This document shows, in pieces, positions 26,946 to 36,259 of a stretch of DNA of 64,000 nt. How positions within the stretch are numbered: the first letter of the stretch is position 1; each line of letters starts with the position of its first letter. Source of the DNA: Rhodospirillaceae bacterium (GTDB lineage: Bacteria; Pseudomonadota; Alphaproteobacteria; CACIAM-22H2). A program made the translations under genes and the position numbers. The DNA is taken from positions 1 to 64,000 of the forward strand of contig JALHMR010000017.1 of assembly GCA_022843945.1 (NCBI GenBank), in the 5' to 3' direction. The notes under the pieces were generated by a model. It saw nothing but the letters and a program-made list of their open reading frames with translations, made no database searches and was not told the DNA's origin.

Positions 26946-28652
26946 ATGCCGCGTGACGAGAAGCCTGGCTCCAACTCCAAGACGAGCGGCGCCAAGGTTC
27001 TTGCCGACATGCTCAAGGGCTACGGCGTCACGCATGTCTTCATGGTGCCTGCCGTGCTGCGCACGACCTTCGCGGAAATGGAGCGGCGCACCTCGATCAA
27101 GCGCATCCACACCCACGGCGAGAAGTCGGCGGTCTACATGGCCGATGGCTACGCCCGGGCCTCGGGCAAGCCCGGCATCTGCATGGCGCAGGTCATCGGC
27201 GCGCTCAATCTCGCGGCCGGCCTGCGCGACGCCTGGCTCGCCCATTCGCCGGTCATTGCCTTCACCGGCGGGCGCGATCCCAAGTCGAAGTTTCGCAAGG
27301 TCTACCAGGAAGTCGACGATGTGCCGGCCTTCGAGCCGGTGACCAAATTCAACGCCACGATCGATGCGGTCGAGCGCATCCCGGACATGCTGCGCCAGGC
27401 GTTCCGTACGGCGGTTTCTGGTGCACCGGGTCCGGTGCACCTGCAGTTCCGCGGTAACGAAGGTCAGATCGATCTCGAAGAGGCCGAGATGGAGCCGCTC
27501 TGCGAGGAGCGCTTCGCCCGGGTGCCGCCGTTCCGTCCGTCACCGGAGCCGGGGGATGTGAGCGCAGCGCTGCGCCTGCTCGAAGCGGCGGAGCGGCCGG
27601 TGATCGTGTCCGGCGGCGGCGTACGCGCTTCGGGTGCTGCTCGCGAGCTCGTGGCGCTGGCCGAGGCGTTGGGCATTCCCGTTGCCACTTCGCTCAACGG
27701 CAAGGACACCATCCCCGGCATCCATCCGCTCTCGGTCGGCGTGGTCGGCAGCTATTCGCGTGAAAGCGCCAACCGCATCGTCGGCGAAGCCGATCTCGTG
27801 TGCTTCGTCGGCAGCGAGACGGGCGGTATGACCACCCATTTCTGGGCGGTACCGAAGATCGGTGTTCCCGCCATCCAGATCGACATCGAGGCCGAGGCTC
27901 TCGGCCGCAATTACCCCCTGCAGGCGGCGGTATGCGGCGACGCCAAGACCACGCTGGCCATGATGCTCAAGGAGGCGAACCGCGCCACCGCCTCGCGGCG
28001 CCAGCCCTGGCTGCAGCGCGTGGCGGCGGTCAACAAGGAGTGGCACGACAAGTATCGCGCCATTCTGGCCTCGGACGCGGTGCCAATGCGGCCCGAGCGC
28101 CTGTGCGCCGAGCTGACGCGCCACGTGCCGGACGACGCCATCGTCGTCGTCGACACCGGCCATGCCGGCATGTGGATGGGTGGCATGTACGACCTGCGCG
28201 TACCCACCCAGAGCTACATGCGCAGCGCCGGCCATCTCGGCTGGGCGTTCCCAGCGGGCTTGGGCGCCAAATGCGGCGCACCCGAGCGGCCGGTGGTCGT
28301 GTTCACCGGCGATGCCGGGTTCTGGTACCACATCGGCGAGATCGAGACGGCGGTGCGCTGGAAGATCAACACCGTCACCGTGGTCAATAACAACGGCGGC
28401 GGCAACCAGTCGAAGCGCGGCTTCGACCGGGTCTATGGCGGCCAGCAGACCGAGCAGGCGCGCGAGTTGTGGACCTTCAACAAGGTCGACTTCGCCAAGG
28501 TCGCAGAGAGCATGGGCGCGCTCGGCATTCGCGTCGAGAAGCCCGCCGATATCGCTCCGGCCCTGCTGCGTGCCCTCAAGGCTGACCGCCCGGTCATCAT
28601 CGACGTTGTCACCGACATAGAGGCTCTAGCACCACTTGCCGTGACTGCCTGA
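26946..28652 (+). CDS. Thiamine pyrophosphate-requiring enzyme, acetolactate synthase-like
   Basis: 568 residues with the full three-domain layout of this family. PYR domain with the catalytic Glu in THGEKSAVYMADGYAR, central domain (VIVSGGGVRASGAARELVAL), and PP domain with the TPP motif beginning GDAGFWYHIGEI and ending VVNNNGG. GDA instead of GDG is a frequent variant. No FAD-specific signature is obvious, so this is better described as a 2-oxoacid decarboxylase or carboligase of unknown substrate than as a biosynthetic acetolactate synthase. Its place in an operon with a cyclase, a Bug protein and an enolase-superfamily dehydratase suggests breakdown of a sugar acid or aromatic-derived acid. 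Confidence 0.88.
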   Translation: MPRDEKPGSNSKTSGAKVLADMLKGYGVTHVFMVPAVLRTTFAEMERRTSIKRIHTHGEKSAVYMADGYARASGKPGICMAQVIGALNLAAGLRDAWLAHSPVIAFTGGRDPKSKFRKVYQEVDDVPAFEPVTKFNATIDAVERIPDMLRQAFRTAVSGAPGPVHLQFRGNEGQIDLEEAEMEPLCEERFARVPPFRPSPEPGDVSAALRLLEAAERPVIVSGGGVRASGAARELVALAEALGIPVATSLNGKDTIPGIHPLSVGVVGSYSRESANRIVGEADLVCFVGSETGGMTTHFWAVPKIGVPAIQIDIEAEALGRNYPLQAAVCGDAKTTLAMMLKEANRATASRRQPWLQRVAAVNKEWHDKYRAILASDAVPMRPERLCAELTRHVPDDAIVVVDTGHAGMWMGGMYDLRVPTQSYMRSAGHLGWAFPAGLGAKCGAPERPVVVFTGDAGFWYHIGEIETAVRWKINTVTVVNNNGGGNQSKRGFDRVYGGQQTEQARELWTFNKVDFAKVAESMGALGIRVEKPADIAPALLRALKADRPVIIDVVTDIEALAPLAVTA

Positions 28653-28695
28653 CAAAACAAAGCGGCGAACCGCCGCGACAGAGGGAGGAACACCC

Positions 28696-29667
28696 ATGAC
28701 GCGTATCGTACGGGCCCTGGCGGCCCTGGTGATCGTCTTCGCCGGTTTCCTGGGCAGCGCCGATGCGCAGCCCTATCCCAACAAGCCGGTGCGCGTCATC
28801 GTGCCTTTCGCGCCGGGCGGCCCGACCGACGTCATTGCCCGCATCCTGTCGCAGAAGCTGTCCGAGAGCCTCGGCCAGCAGTTCGTGGTGGAGAACCGTC
28901 CCGGGGCAGGCGGCAATATCGGCATGGCGGCGGTCGCCAAGGCGGCACCGGACGGCTACACGGTGCTGATCAGCAGCAGCAGCATCGTGGTCAATCCGAG
29001 CCTCTACGCCAACGTCCCTTTCGATGCGATCAAGGATTTCGCGCCGGTGACCTACGCCGCCGCGTCGCCGAACGTGCTGGTCGTCCACCCTTCGGTGGAG
29101 GCCAAGACGGTCCGCGAGCTCATCGCCCTGATCAGGGCCAATCCGGGCAAGTTCAGCTTCGCCACGCCCGGTATGGGCACGACGCCGGATCTGGCCGGCC
29201 ACCTGTTCAAGCTGTCGCTCGGTCTCGATCTCGTCGGCGTTCCGTTCAACGGGGCTGGGCCGGCGATCACCTCGACGATCGGCAACCAGACGCCGGTTGC
29301 CTTCACGGCGCTGCCGCCAACCACGCCGCATGTGAAGGCGGGCTCCTTGCGCGCCCTGGCGGTGACGAGCAAACGACGCTCGGCGGCCTTGCCTGACGTG
29401 CCGACCCTGGCCGAAGCCGGCGTGCCCGACCAGGAGTCCGACACGCTCCAGGGCGTGCTCGTGCCGGCCGGCACGCCGAAGGAAATCATCGATAAGCTGC
29501 ATGGCGAGATCGTCAAGATCGTTGCCATGGCGGACGTGAAGGAGAGACTGGCGGGGCTGGGCTTCGATCCGGTGGCCAACAAGCCCGAAGAGTTCGCGGC
29601 CCAGATCCGCGCCGAGATCGCCAAGTGGGGCAAGGTCGTGAAGGACGCCAAGATCAAGGTCGAATAG
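28696..29667 (+). CDS. Bug/TctC-family periplasmic solute-binding protein
   Basis: 323 residues. Signal peptide of 24 residues ending SADA, then YPNKPVRVIVPFAPGGPTD, the hallmark start of mature Bug receptors, followed by VVENRPGAGGNIG. The family binds carboxylates for tripartite (TctABC) transporters, or works as a sensor when no TctAB is linked. No TctA or TctB is present here, which is usual for such orphans. GGGAGGAA lies before the ATG, and the next gene starts immediately after the stop codon, so the two are tightly linked. Confidence 0.92.
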   Translation: MTRIVRALAALVIVFAGFLGSADAQPYPNKPVRVIVPFAPGGPTDVIARILSQKLSESLGQQFVVENRPGAGGNIGMAAVAKAAPDGYTVLISSSSIVVNPSLYANVPFDAIKDFAPVTYAAASPNVLVVHPSVEAKTVRELIALIRANPGKFSFATPGMGTTPDLAGHLFKLSLGLDLVGVPFNGAGPAITSTIGNQTPVAFTALPPTTPHVKAGSLRALAVTSKRRSAALPDVPTLAEAGVPDQESDTLQGVLVPAGTPKEIIDKLHGEIVKIVAMADVKERLAGLGFDPVANKPEEFAAQIRAEIAKWGKVVKDAKIKVE

Positions 29668-30834
29668 GTGCGCATCACCGCGATCCGGGAAACGGCGGTC
29701 CCGCTCAACTCGACGCTGCGCAACTCGAGCTTCGACTTCTCCGAGATGACGACGTCGGTGGTCGCGGTGATCACCGACGTGATGCGCGACGGTCGGCCGG
29801 TCGCCGGATTCGCCTTCAACTCGACCGGCCGCTACGCCTGCGGGGCGGCGATGCGTGAGCGCTTCATTCCGCGCCTGCTGCGCGCCGCGCCCGAGGCGCT
29901 GCTCGACGAGAGCGGTGACCATCTCGATCCGGCGAAGGCACTGGCAGTGATGATGCAGCGCGAGAAGGCGGGCGGCCATGCCGAGCGCTCGATCGCCATC
30001 GGCACGATCGAGGTCGCCCTCTGGGACGCGGTGGCCAAGATCGCGGGCTTGCCGCTTCATCGTCTGCTGGCCCAGCGCTACAACGGCGGCAAGGTGGCGA
30101 GAAGCTGCTTCTGCTACGTCGGCGGCGGCTGGTACCGGCCGGGCCAGACCACGCAAGACCTGCAGGACGAGATGCGCGGCCACCTCGATGCCGGCTACAC
30201 CATGCTCAAGATGAAGGTCGGCGGGCTGGCGCTGGCCGAGGACGTGCGCCGGGTCGAGGCGGTGCTCAAGGTGGTGGGCGAGGGGAGGCGCCTCGCCGTC
30301 GATGCCAACTGCAAGTTCACCCGCGAAGAGGCGCTGGCCTACGGCAAGGCGCTCGCCCCCTTCGGTCTGCGCTGGTTCGAGGAGCCCTTCGATCCGCACG
30401 ATTATGCCGCGTTCGCCGAGCTTGCCGCCGCTTACGCGCCGCCGCTGGCCACCGGCGAGAATCTCTACTCCACCCAGGATGTCGAGAACCTGGCCCGCTT
30501 CGGCGGCCTGCGGCCCGAACGCGACGTCATCCAGGTCGATCCGCCGCAGGCCTACGGCATCGCCCAGTACGCGCGCACCATCGCCATGCTGGAGAAGCGC
30601 GGCTGGCCGCGCGGCGCGCATTTCCCGCATGGCGGCAACCAGATGTCGCTCGCCATCGCGGCCGGCCTCGGGCTCGGCGGGGCTGAGTCCTATCCCGGCG
30701 TATTCGGGGATTTCGGCGGCTTTGCCGACGATGCGCGGCTGGAGGGCGGGTATCTCACGTTGCCCGACCGGCCCGGCATCGGCTTCGAGGGCCAGTCGGC
30801 GCTCTACCGCATCATGCGTCGCCTGTTGGACTAA
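29668..30834 (+). CDS. Enolase-superfamily (mandelate racemase/muconate lactonizing) dehydratase
   Basis: 388 residues. Catalytic pieces of the mandelate racemase group are visible: KMK (Lys181, Lys183), metal ligands Asp212 (VDANC), Glu238 or Glu239 (WFEEP) and Glu264 (GEN), and a His near HFPHGG (318-323). The family abstracts an alpha proton from a carboxylate and usually dehydrates sugar acids or racemises. GTG start directly abuts the TAG of the Bug gene. Last gene of the operon; its stop overlaps the convergent membrane-protein gene by 4 bp. The specific acid cannot be read from sequence alone. Confidence 0.88.
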   Translation: MRITAIRETAVPLNSTLRNSSFDFSEMTTSVVAVITDVMRDGRPVAGFAFNSTGRYACGAAMRERFIPRLLRAAPEALLDESGDHLDPAKALAVMMQREKAGGHAERSIAIGTIEVALWDAVAKIAGLPLHRLLAQRYNGGKVARSCFCYVGGGWYRPGQTTQDLQDEMRGHLDAGYTMLKMKVGGLALAEDVRRVEAVLKVVGEGRRLAVDANCKFTREEALAYGKALAPFGLRWFEEPFDPHDYAAFAELAAAYAPPLATGENLYSTQDVENLARFGGLRPERDVIQVDPPQAYGIAQYARTIAMLEKRGWPRGAHFPHGGNQMSLAIAAGLGLGGAESYPGVFGDFGGFADDARLEGGYLTLPDRPGIGFEGQSALYRIMRRLLD

Positions 30835-31307
30835 CCGGCCGCGGTGGGGCGGCCCGCAACCTCGGGGCCCCAATCCTTCTCGAGCTGCTGCTGGCGCTCG
30901 CGCAGCGCCCTCAGCCGGGCCTGGGACCGCATATCGTCGATCCAGACATTGGCGACCGGCATGAGAAAGTAGATGGCGAAGCCGGCGGCGGCGGCGAGGC
31001 CAACGAAGGTCCAGGCGGTCGAACTGCCCAGGAGGTTGCGCTGGCTGCCGGTGGCGATGGCGCCGATTACCAGCGGGATGACGGTGGCCAGCGTCAGGGC
31101 GCCGACCGAGATCGCCATCTGGCGCTGCCCCCTCCGCTCCATGATCGCCGCGCCGATGGTCGGCATCAGTGCCGCGGCCGCGAACACCAGATAGGAGAAC
31201 GAGCTCGCTGCCACGACGATGATCAGGCCGATGCCGATCAGCGTCAGGGCCGCCCGCCCATTGGCGGCAACCTGGGCCGTGGTCATCCTGGCTTTGATCG
31301 CTTTCAT
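30831..31307 (-). CDS. Small integral membrane protein coupled to a pseudokinase gene
   Basis: 158 residues. Four hydrophobic segments (~18-33, 34-50, 62-82, 94-116: LIGIGLIIVVAASSFSYLVF, ALTLATVIPLVIGAIATG, FVGLAAAAGFAIYFLMPV) and a charged C-terminal helix RLRALRERQQQLEKDW. Its ATG overlaps the TGA of the upstream gene (ATGA), implying translational coupling and probably a physical partnership with the pseudokinase. The long in-frame extension upstream is out-of-frame coding sequence of the kinase gene and is not used. I do not recognise a named family. Confidence 0.75.
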   Translation of the reverse strand: MKAIKARMTTAQVAANGRAALTLIGIGLIIVVAASSFSYLVFAAAALMPTIGAAIMERRGQRQMAISVGALTLATVIPLVIGAIATGSQRNLLGSSTAWTFVGLAAAAGFAIYFLMPVANVWIDDMRSQARLRALRERQQQLEKDWGPEVAGRPTAAG

Positions 31308-33343
31308 CGCCCGCTGTCCAGCATCAGGGTGAGAAAGGCCGCGATAATCGATCCGGTGCTGGCGATCAGGGCGGCGTTGTCCCGTCCGCGGTGCTGCGCA
31401 CCGGCACGGCGCGTCTCCGTGTTGCGCTCGATCGCCCGGATCTCCTGCGCGATGCGCGTGTATTCGGACTTGCAGAGGGCGAAGCCCTGCTCGTCGCGCT
31501 GTCGCAGCCCCGGCCGGTCGATCGCCTTGAGGATCGTGGCGACGCTGCCGCTGGGGATGGCCTGCTCGATCGTCGCCATGACCTTCTGGCGGCTCGGCCG
31601 ATGGTGGATGCGTCCGGCAATGCGCGCCGCGAGATTGCCGCACCACTGCGCGATGCCGCGCAGCGGCGGTGAGCCGTAGGTCTGCTGCAGCTCGGCGAAC
31701 ATCCGGATGGCGCCGAGCGTCGCATCGTCGTCGGCCTCGTTCGGTTTCATGAGCGAGAGCAGGGCGTCGCCCGGTGTGTCGAAGCGCGCGCCGATGAAGG
31801 CCGCGAGGTGAGGGTCGAATGTCGGCTCCTTCACCGCGCCGCCGAGCGCCACCTGGTCGAGCGCCGTGATCAGGTCGGAGACGCCGCTCACCCAGCGTCC
31901 GCCGGTCATCGGGCTGAGGCAGGGCAGGTTGAGATTGATGTCGTAGAGGCAGCGCTCATAGCCTTCCCAGGGAAGGGGCGAAACGATCCAGCGCTTGAGC
32001 CGCTCGAAGTTGATCGCCTGGCGGTTCGCCTTTCGGCTGCTGCCCCGCCGCTCCGACAGGCGCCGGTCGAGGGCGCGCTGCAGCAAGCCGTAACGGACGA
32101 TGCCGGTGACCGCCGTTCGCCGGTCGGGATCGTTCAGCGCATCGACCATCAGGGGCCCGAGCCCGTGCGGATCCACCGCCACGCCGCGATAGCGCACCGG
32201 GCCTTCGGGATCGAGAGCCAGAACGGCGTGCGCCGTCTGGATCGCATCGTAGTCGCCGCCTTCGGTGTCGGCCGGGCGCTCCAGCATGGCGTGATCAAGC
32301 ATGGCCTGGGCGGTACGCTCGGGCGCGTAGTCGCGCAGCCACATCGACAGCGCGTCGCCGCGCAGGTGCGTCGGCGCCTCGGTCGGGCGGCGCGCGAGCA
32401 TGTAACCGAGCGAGCGGGCGCTGCGCACCTGGTAGCCGCCGATCTCGTACGGCGAGAGCGCCTTGGGCAGCTCGTACTGGCGAGCGAGGTCCGGCCGGCC
32501 GCCGTTGAGCCATTTCTGCAGATCGTTCACCGACCAGCGGTCGGTCTCGTCATCCGTGGTCATGCTGACCAGCGCGTCGACCAGCTCCGGCGGCACCTGC
32601 GAACGTTCGACCACGGCGCGGAGCGAGCCGTGTTCGAGCCGGCGGATCATCAGCGCGTCGCGGTCGTACTCGCTGCCGGGATGGCGGCCAAGGAGCATTG
32701 CAACGGCGGTCATGCCCAGGGCGTAGATATCGTGCTTGGGCGTGCCGGTGCCGCGCCCCGCGGGATCGGCGGCCGCGCATTCGAGCGGCTCGTAGATCGG
32801 CGGCTGCTCGTAGCCCGGCGGCGTGGCGACGCACGGGCCGAGCGCCAGGGACGTCGCACCGCCCTCGCGCTGGAACAGGTTATCGGGGCGGATACTGCGA
32901 TGGACGGCGCCGCGGCCGTGGATGTCGTGCAGCGCCGCGGCGGCGGGCCGCAGGAAGCCTTCGACGATCTGGAACGGGGTGAGCGGCGTCGAGAGGGCGA
33001 AGCGTCCGGCGGCGGGGGCCGTGTAGATGACTGCCAGGCGCTGGCGTCCGTCGGGCCAATCGACGGGACCGAAGGCGACGAGGGCGAGCGTTCCGGCCTT
33101 CGACAGCCCGCGCAGCGACGACATCGTCTCCAGGCGCGGCAGCAGTTCGCCCGTGCAGGTCAGGGCGACGAAGTTTTCCGCGGGAAAGCGCAGATCGATG
33201 GCGCGGAATGCCTCGACCCCCTTGCCATTCAGCGCGGGGAAGGGCTCGCCGGGGTGAATCTGGTACTGGCCGCTGAGCACGACCTGGCCGCTCGGGCCGC
33301 GCTCGGGCGGACGTTCTGGCGAAGGCGGTGCGTCAAAGGCCAT
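31304..33343 (-). CDS. Membrane-anchored serine/threonine kinase-like protein, probable pseudokinase
   Basis: 679 residues. A kinase-like fold at about 25-290: the catalytic loop reads HGRGAVHRSIRPDNLF, so HRD is HRS (Ser150) and the following Lys is Arg, while Asn155 remains. The DFG motif is replaced (LALGPC, 166-171) and the N-lobe VAxK Lys is absent (FVALTC). C-lobe landmarks are kept (YEPLECA, KHDIYALGM). A long alpha-helical region follows, and the last ~25 residues hold one transmembrane helix (ALIASTGSIIAAFLTLML). Loss of three catalytic elements argues for a scaffold or ligand-binding pseudokinase. The ATG at 33343 was preferred over an in-frame TTG 15 bp upstream; neither has a strong ribosome site. 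Confidence 0.8.
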   Translation of the reverse strand: MAFDAPPSPERPPERGPSGQVVLSGQYQIHPGEPFPALNGKGVEAFRAIDLRFPAENFVALTCTGELLPRLETMSSLRGLSKAGTLALVAFGPVDWPDGRQRLAVIYTAPAAGRFALSTPLTPFQIVEGFLRPAAAALHDIHGRGAVHRSIRPDNLFQREGGATSLALGPCVATPPGYEQPPIYEPLECAAADPAGRGTGTPKHDIYALGMTAVAMLLGRHPGSEYDRDALMIRRLEHGSLRAVVERSQVPPELVDALVSMTTDDETDRWSVNDLQKWLNGGRPDLARQYELPKALSPYEIGGYQVRSARSLGYMLARRPTEAPTHLRGDALSMWLRDYAPERTAQAMLDHAMLERPADTEGGDYDAIQTAHAVLALDPEGPVRYRGVAVDPHGLGPLMVDALNDPDRRTAVTGIVRYGLLQRALDRRLSERRGSSRKANRQAINFERLKRWIVSPLPWEGYERCLYDINLNLPCLSPMTGGRWVSGVSDLITALDQVALGGAVKEPTFDPHLAAFIGARFDTPGDALLSLMKPNEADDDATLGAIRMFAELQQTYGSPPLRGIAQWCGNLAARIAGRIHHRPSRQKVMATIEQAIPSGSVATILKAIDRPGLRQRDEQGFALCKSEYTRIAQEIRAIERNTETRRAGAQHRGRDNAALIASTGSIIAAFLTLMLDSGR

Positions 33344-33487
33344 GGGTACGACAGCCAAGACGGGTTGAGCGGGCCGCCCGATTGCGGCCGACTCTCATTA
33401 ATCTATCTTAACACACGCGCCGGGGACGGCGAGTGCGACACCCATTTTTATATAGGCAGGGCAGGCGGGTATTTCAGCGCCCGCGTG

Positions 33488-34288
33488 CTACCCGGAGACC
33501 GTTTTCAGAGCCGGGCCCAGGGCCTGCTTGAGGCGCTGCATCAAGGCGACCTTCAGCGGCCCATGCTCGGCGCTTGTCGTCCAGGCCTGGGCGGTGAGGA
33601 TGGCGGAATTCTCCGTCAGCTCGCTCAGCATCACGGACGGGGAGGGGCTGGGCCGGGTGCGGGAGTCGTTACCCAAGGTCTCGCGGATGCTCGCCATCAC
33701 CTTCTCGAGGTCGATCGAGTCGTCGACCGTGAGCTTGAGGTCGACGCGGCGCGTTTCATGAACGCTGAAATTGCTGACCGCGGCGCCCCAGATCTTGCCG
33801 TTGGGCACCAGCAGCTGGACGTTATCGGGGGTGCGCAGCTCGGTGGTGAACAGGTCGATGGCTTCGACCGCGCCTTTGTGGCCGCCGGCCTCGACATCGT
33901 CGCCGATCTTGTACGGCCGGAAAACCAGGATCATCACGCCGGCGGCGAGGTTGGACAGCGTGCCCTGCAGGGCGAGACCGATGGCCAGGCCGGCGGCACC
34001 GAACACCGCGATCAGGCTGGTCGTCTGCACGCCGAACTGCGACAGCACGGCGAGGATGGTGAAGGTCAGGATGACGTAGCGCACGATGCTGGAGGTGAAG
34101 CGCCGCAGCGTCAGATCTGTGGTGTTGACCCGGGTCAGGGCGGCGTCGACCGCGCGCGAGGCGAGGCCAGCGATCTTCCAGCCGACGATCAGGATGATCA
34201 ATCCGCCGACGGCGCCGAGCCCGTAGACCGTCAGGAAGGCGACGACCTGATCCCAGGCATCCACGATCGAGGTTTGCATGTTCTGCAT
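33488..34288 (-). CDS. mscS: Small-conductance mechanosensitive channel, MscS family
   Basis: 266 residues, the usual size of MscS. TM1 (~18-42), TM2 (~68-88) and the Gly/Ala-rich pore helix TM3 (FGAAGLAIGLALQGTLSNLA), then the beta domain VFRPYKIGDDVEAGG and LLVPNGKIWGAAVSNFS, then the C-terminal alpha/beta vestibule domain. It releases osmolytes from the inner membrane on hypo-osmotic shock. AGAAAGGA precedes the ATG. The small ABM gene lies 26 bp upstream on the same strand, so they may be co-transcribed. Confidence 0.95.
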   Translation of the reverse strand: MQNMQTSIVDAWDQVVAFLTVYGLGAVGGLIILIVGWKIAGLASRAVDAALTRVNTTDLTLRRFTSSIVRYVILTFTILAVLSQFGVQTTSLIAVFGAAGLAIGLALQGTLSNLAAGVMILVFRPYKIGDDVEAGGHKGAVEAIDLFTTELRTPDNVQLLVPNGKIWGAAVSNFSVHETRRVDLKLTVDDSIDLEKVMASIRETLGNDSRTRPSPSPSVMLSELTENSAILTAQAWTTSAEHGPLKVALMQRLKQALGPALKTVSG

Positions 34289-34314
34289 GGTCCTTTCTGG
34301 CCGGATTGGGACGA

Positions 34315-34626
34315 TCAGAGGCGGTCGCGCAGATTGTAGTCACGTAGCACGTCGGCCACGCGGATGCGGAAGTCCTTGAAGATGCCTGACTTGCCCTGGC
34401 GCTGCGCATCCTGGTGGCCGAGATGGCTGCGCCAGGCCTTCACCGCGGCTTCGTCACGCCAGATCGACAGTGACAGGTATTTGCCGTGCGTGGTCAGGCT
34501 TTGGAAACGCTCGACGGACACGAAGCCGTCGATCTTCTCGAGCTCGGAACGCAGCCCGGCGGCAAGATCGAAGTAGCGCTGATCCTGGCCCTCGTTCATC
34601 TCGACCTCGAAAATCACCGCCAGCAT
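34315..34626 (-). CDS. Antibiotic biosynthesis monooxygenase (ABM) domain protein
   Basis: 103 residues with the compact ferredoxin-like ABM fold: MLAVIFEVEMNEGQ at the start, then the central FVSVERFQSLTTHGKYLSLS and WRDEAAVKAWRSHLGHQDAQ. Members act as small monooxygenases or haem-binding or quinol-binding proteins; function cannot be fixed from sequence. No signal peptide. Possibly in one transcript with mscS. Confidence 0.85.
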   Translation of the reverse strand: MLAVIFEVEMNEGQDQRYFDLAAGLRSELEKIDGFVSVERFQSLTTHGKYLSLSIWRDEAAVKAWRSHLGHQDAQRQGKSGIFKDFRIRVADVLRDYNLRDRL

Positions 34627-34777
34627 GGCGACCGGCCTCCCGTGCTCGTGCGTTTGCCAAGGCTAGCGGTCTGCGGCCGCGCGTGAAAGGGCAGGTGGCG
34701 ATATGGGCGGCTTTTCGCGCAAATCCCGCCCAGTTTGGTTAATTGCCCACCGTTCAAAGGGCTAGGTCCGGGAACGC

Positions 34778-34786
34778 TGTGGATAA
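34778..34786 (-). promoter_or_regulatory. Single perfect DnaA-box match
   Basis: TGTGGATAA, the complement of TTATCCACA, in the divergent spacer between the ABM and pentapeptide-repeat genes. By itself it could easily be chance in 64 kb. Confidence 0.25.
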
Positions 34787-34849
34787 TTCATTTGCCGCGC
34801 TACCGGGGGTTCGTTACCCTCGCGTTAAGCATCGGGGACGACGCATCTC

Positions 34850-36199
34850 ATGACTCATGCCGCTGATGGCGCGCGAACGACTTGGCGAAAGCTGTCGCGC
34901 GCCGAGCTGGAGAAACTGCTCCACGCGCACGGCCTGTTCCGGCTGGCGCGCACAGGCGGCCGCCGGGCGGACCTCTCCTATTGCGACCTTTCCGGGCACG
35001 ACCTTTCCGGCCGTGACCTGTCGGATGCGAACCTGACGGCAGCCCGGCTGCGCCAGGTACGCCTGGTCGGTACGCGTCTCAACGGGGCCAACCTCTTCGC
35101 CGGCGACCTGCGCCTGGTCATTGCCAGCAACGCCGATTTCACTAACGCCGACATGCGCGGCGCCTGCTTGCGCGGCGCCGATCTCAGCGAGGCGAAACTG
35201 AATCAGGCCGATCTGCGCGAAGGCCAGCTCCTGCAGACCGACACCACGGGCAACCTGATCTCGGTCCATTTCGAGCCCATCGCCTCGGAGATGACCGCCG
35301 CGGCCATGCCGCGCGCCGACCTCACCGGGGCGCGCATCTCGACCGCCTTCGTGGTGCAGACCGATCTGACCGACGCCATCCTCAAGAACGTCAAGGCGAA
35401 CCGCACCGATTTCCGCAGTTCCCTGCTTGTCGGCGCCACGCTCGACGGCGCCGATCTCGGCTTTGCCAATCTCTCCGGCGCCTGCCTGCGCGGCGCGACC
35501 CTGCTGGGTACCGGCATCAGCGGCGCCAACTTCGCCGGCGCCGATATGGCGGGTGCGGTCGTCGATCCGGGCGCCTATGGCAGCCGCGAGCTTGCCGGCT
35601 CCAATCTCAGCCGTTCCAACCCGGACCTGCTCGAACGGCTGCCGCAGATTCTCGCCTCGCATGAATCCTGGGTGCAGTCGGGTAGCCGCTCCGGCCAGCG
35701 CGCCGACCTGTCGCAGGCGCATCTCGCGGGCCGCAACCTGCGTGGCACCAACCTCGCGGCGGCGGTTCTCAACTGCGCGGTGATGATCGATGCCGACCTC
35801 ACCGACGCAAAGCTGGCGATGGCCGATCTCGCCTTCGCCGACCTGCGGCGCTGCAAATTCAACGGCGCCGATCTGCGCGGCGTGAATTTCGACCATGCGA
35901 TGCTCGAAGGCGCCGATCTCTCCGGCGCCAGCATGACGCCCGTCTCGGGTGCCGGCGTCAGCGCCGGCGATCGCACCTGGCAGGCGCGCCTCGACCGTGC
36001 CCGCCTGCCGCGCGCCAAGCTGCACGGCACGGTGATGCGCGGCGTGCGTCTGTCGGACGCGGATTTCACCGAAGCCGATCTTACCGGCGCGGACCTCTCC
36101 GGCGCCATCCTGCATCGCGCCCGTTTCACCGGGGCGAAGCTCGACAACTGCCGCTTCGACGGCGCCGAGCTGCAGGGCGTCGTCGGGCTCGAACGCTGA
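34850..36199 (+). CDS. Pentapeptide-repeat protein
   Basis: 449 residues. Nearly the whole chain after residue ~40 consists of A(D/N)Lxx pentapeptides (for example ADLSYCDLSGHDLSGRDL) that stack as a right-handed quadrilateral beta-helix. Two interruptions, at about 130-155 and 248-280, divide it into three blocks. There is no signal peptide or transmembrane helix. Some members mimic DNA and protect gyrase, others are of unknown use; nothing here identifies a target. The ATG follows a short spacer with no strong ribosome site. Confidence 0.9.
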   Translation: MTHAADGARTTWRKLSRAELEKLLHAHGLFRLARTGGRRADLSYCDLSGHDLSGRDLSDANLTAARLRQVRLVGTRLNGANLFAGDLRLVIASNADFTNADMRGACLRGADLSEAKLNQADLREGQLLQTDTTGNLISVHFEPIASEMTAAAMPRADLTGARISTAFVVQTDLTDAILKNVKANRTDFRSSLLVGATLDGADLGFANLSGACLRGATLLGTGISGANFAGADMAGAVVDPGAYGSRELAGSNLSRSNPDLLERLPQILASHESWVQSGSRSGQRADLSQAHLAGRNLRGTNLAAAVLNCAVMIDADLTDAKLAMADLAFADLRRCKFNGADLRGVNFDHAMLEGADLSGASMTPVSGAGVSAGDRTWQARLDRARLPRAKLHGTVMRGVRLSDADFTEADLTGADLSGAILHRARFTGAKLDNCRFDGAELQGVVGLER

Positions 36200-36259
36200 A
36201 GGTTCTCTAAACTCCAAGACGCCTGCCGCGCCCCGGTCTTCGGCGCCGCCCGATCCTCC

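Noticed and set aside
31808..34339. 843-codon plus-strand frame
   Set aside because: Antisense to the pseudokinase and mscS; His/Arg/Gln-rich with no domain.
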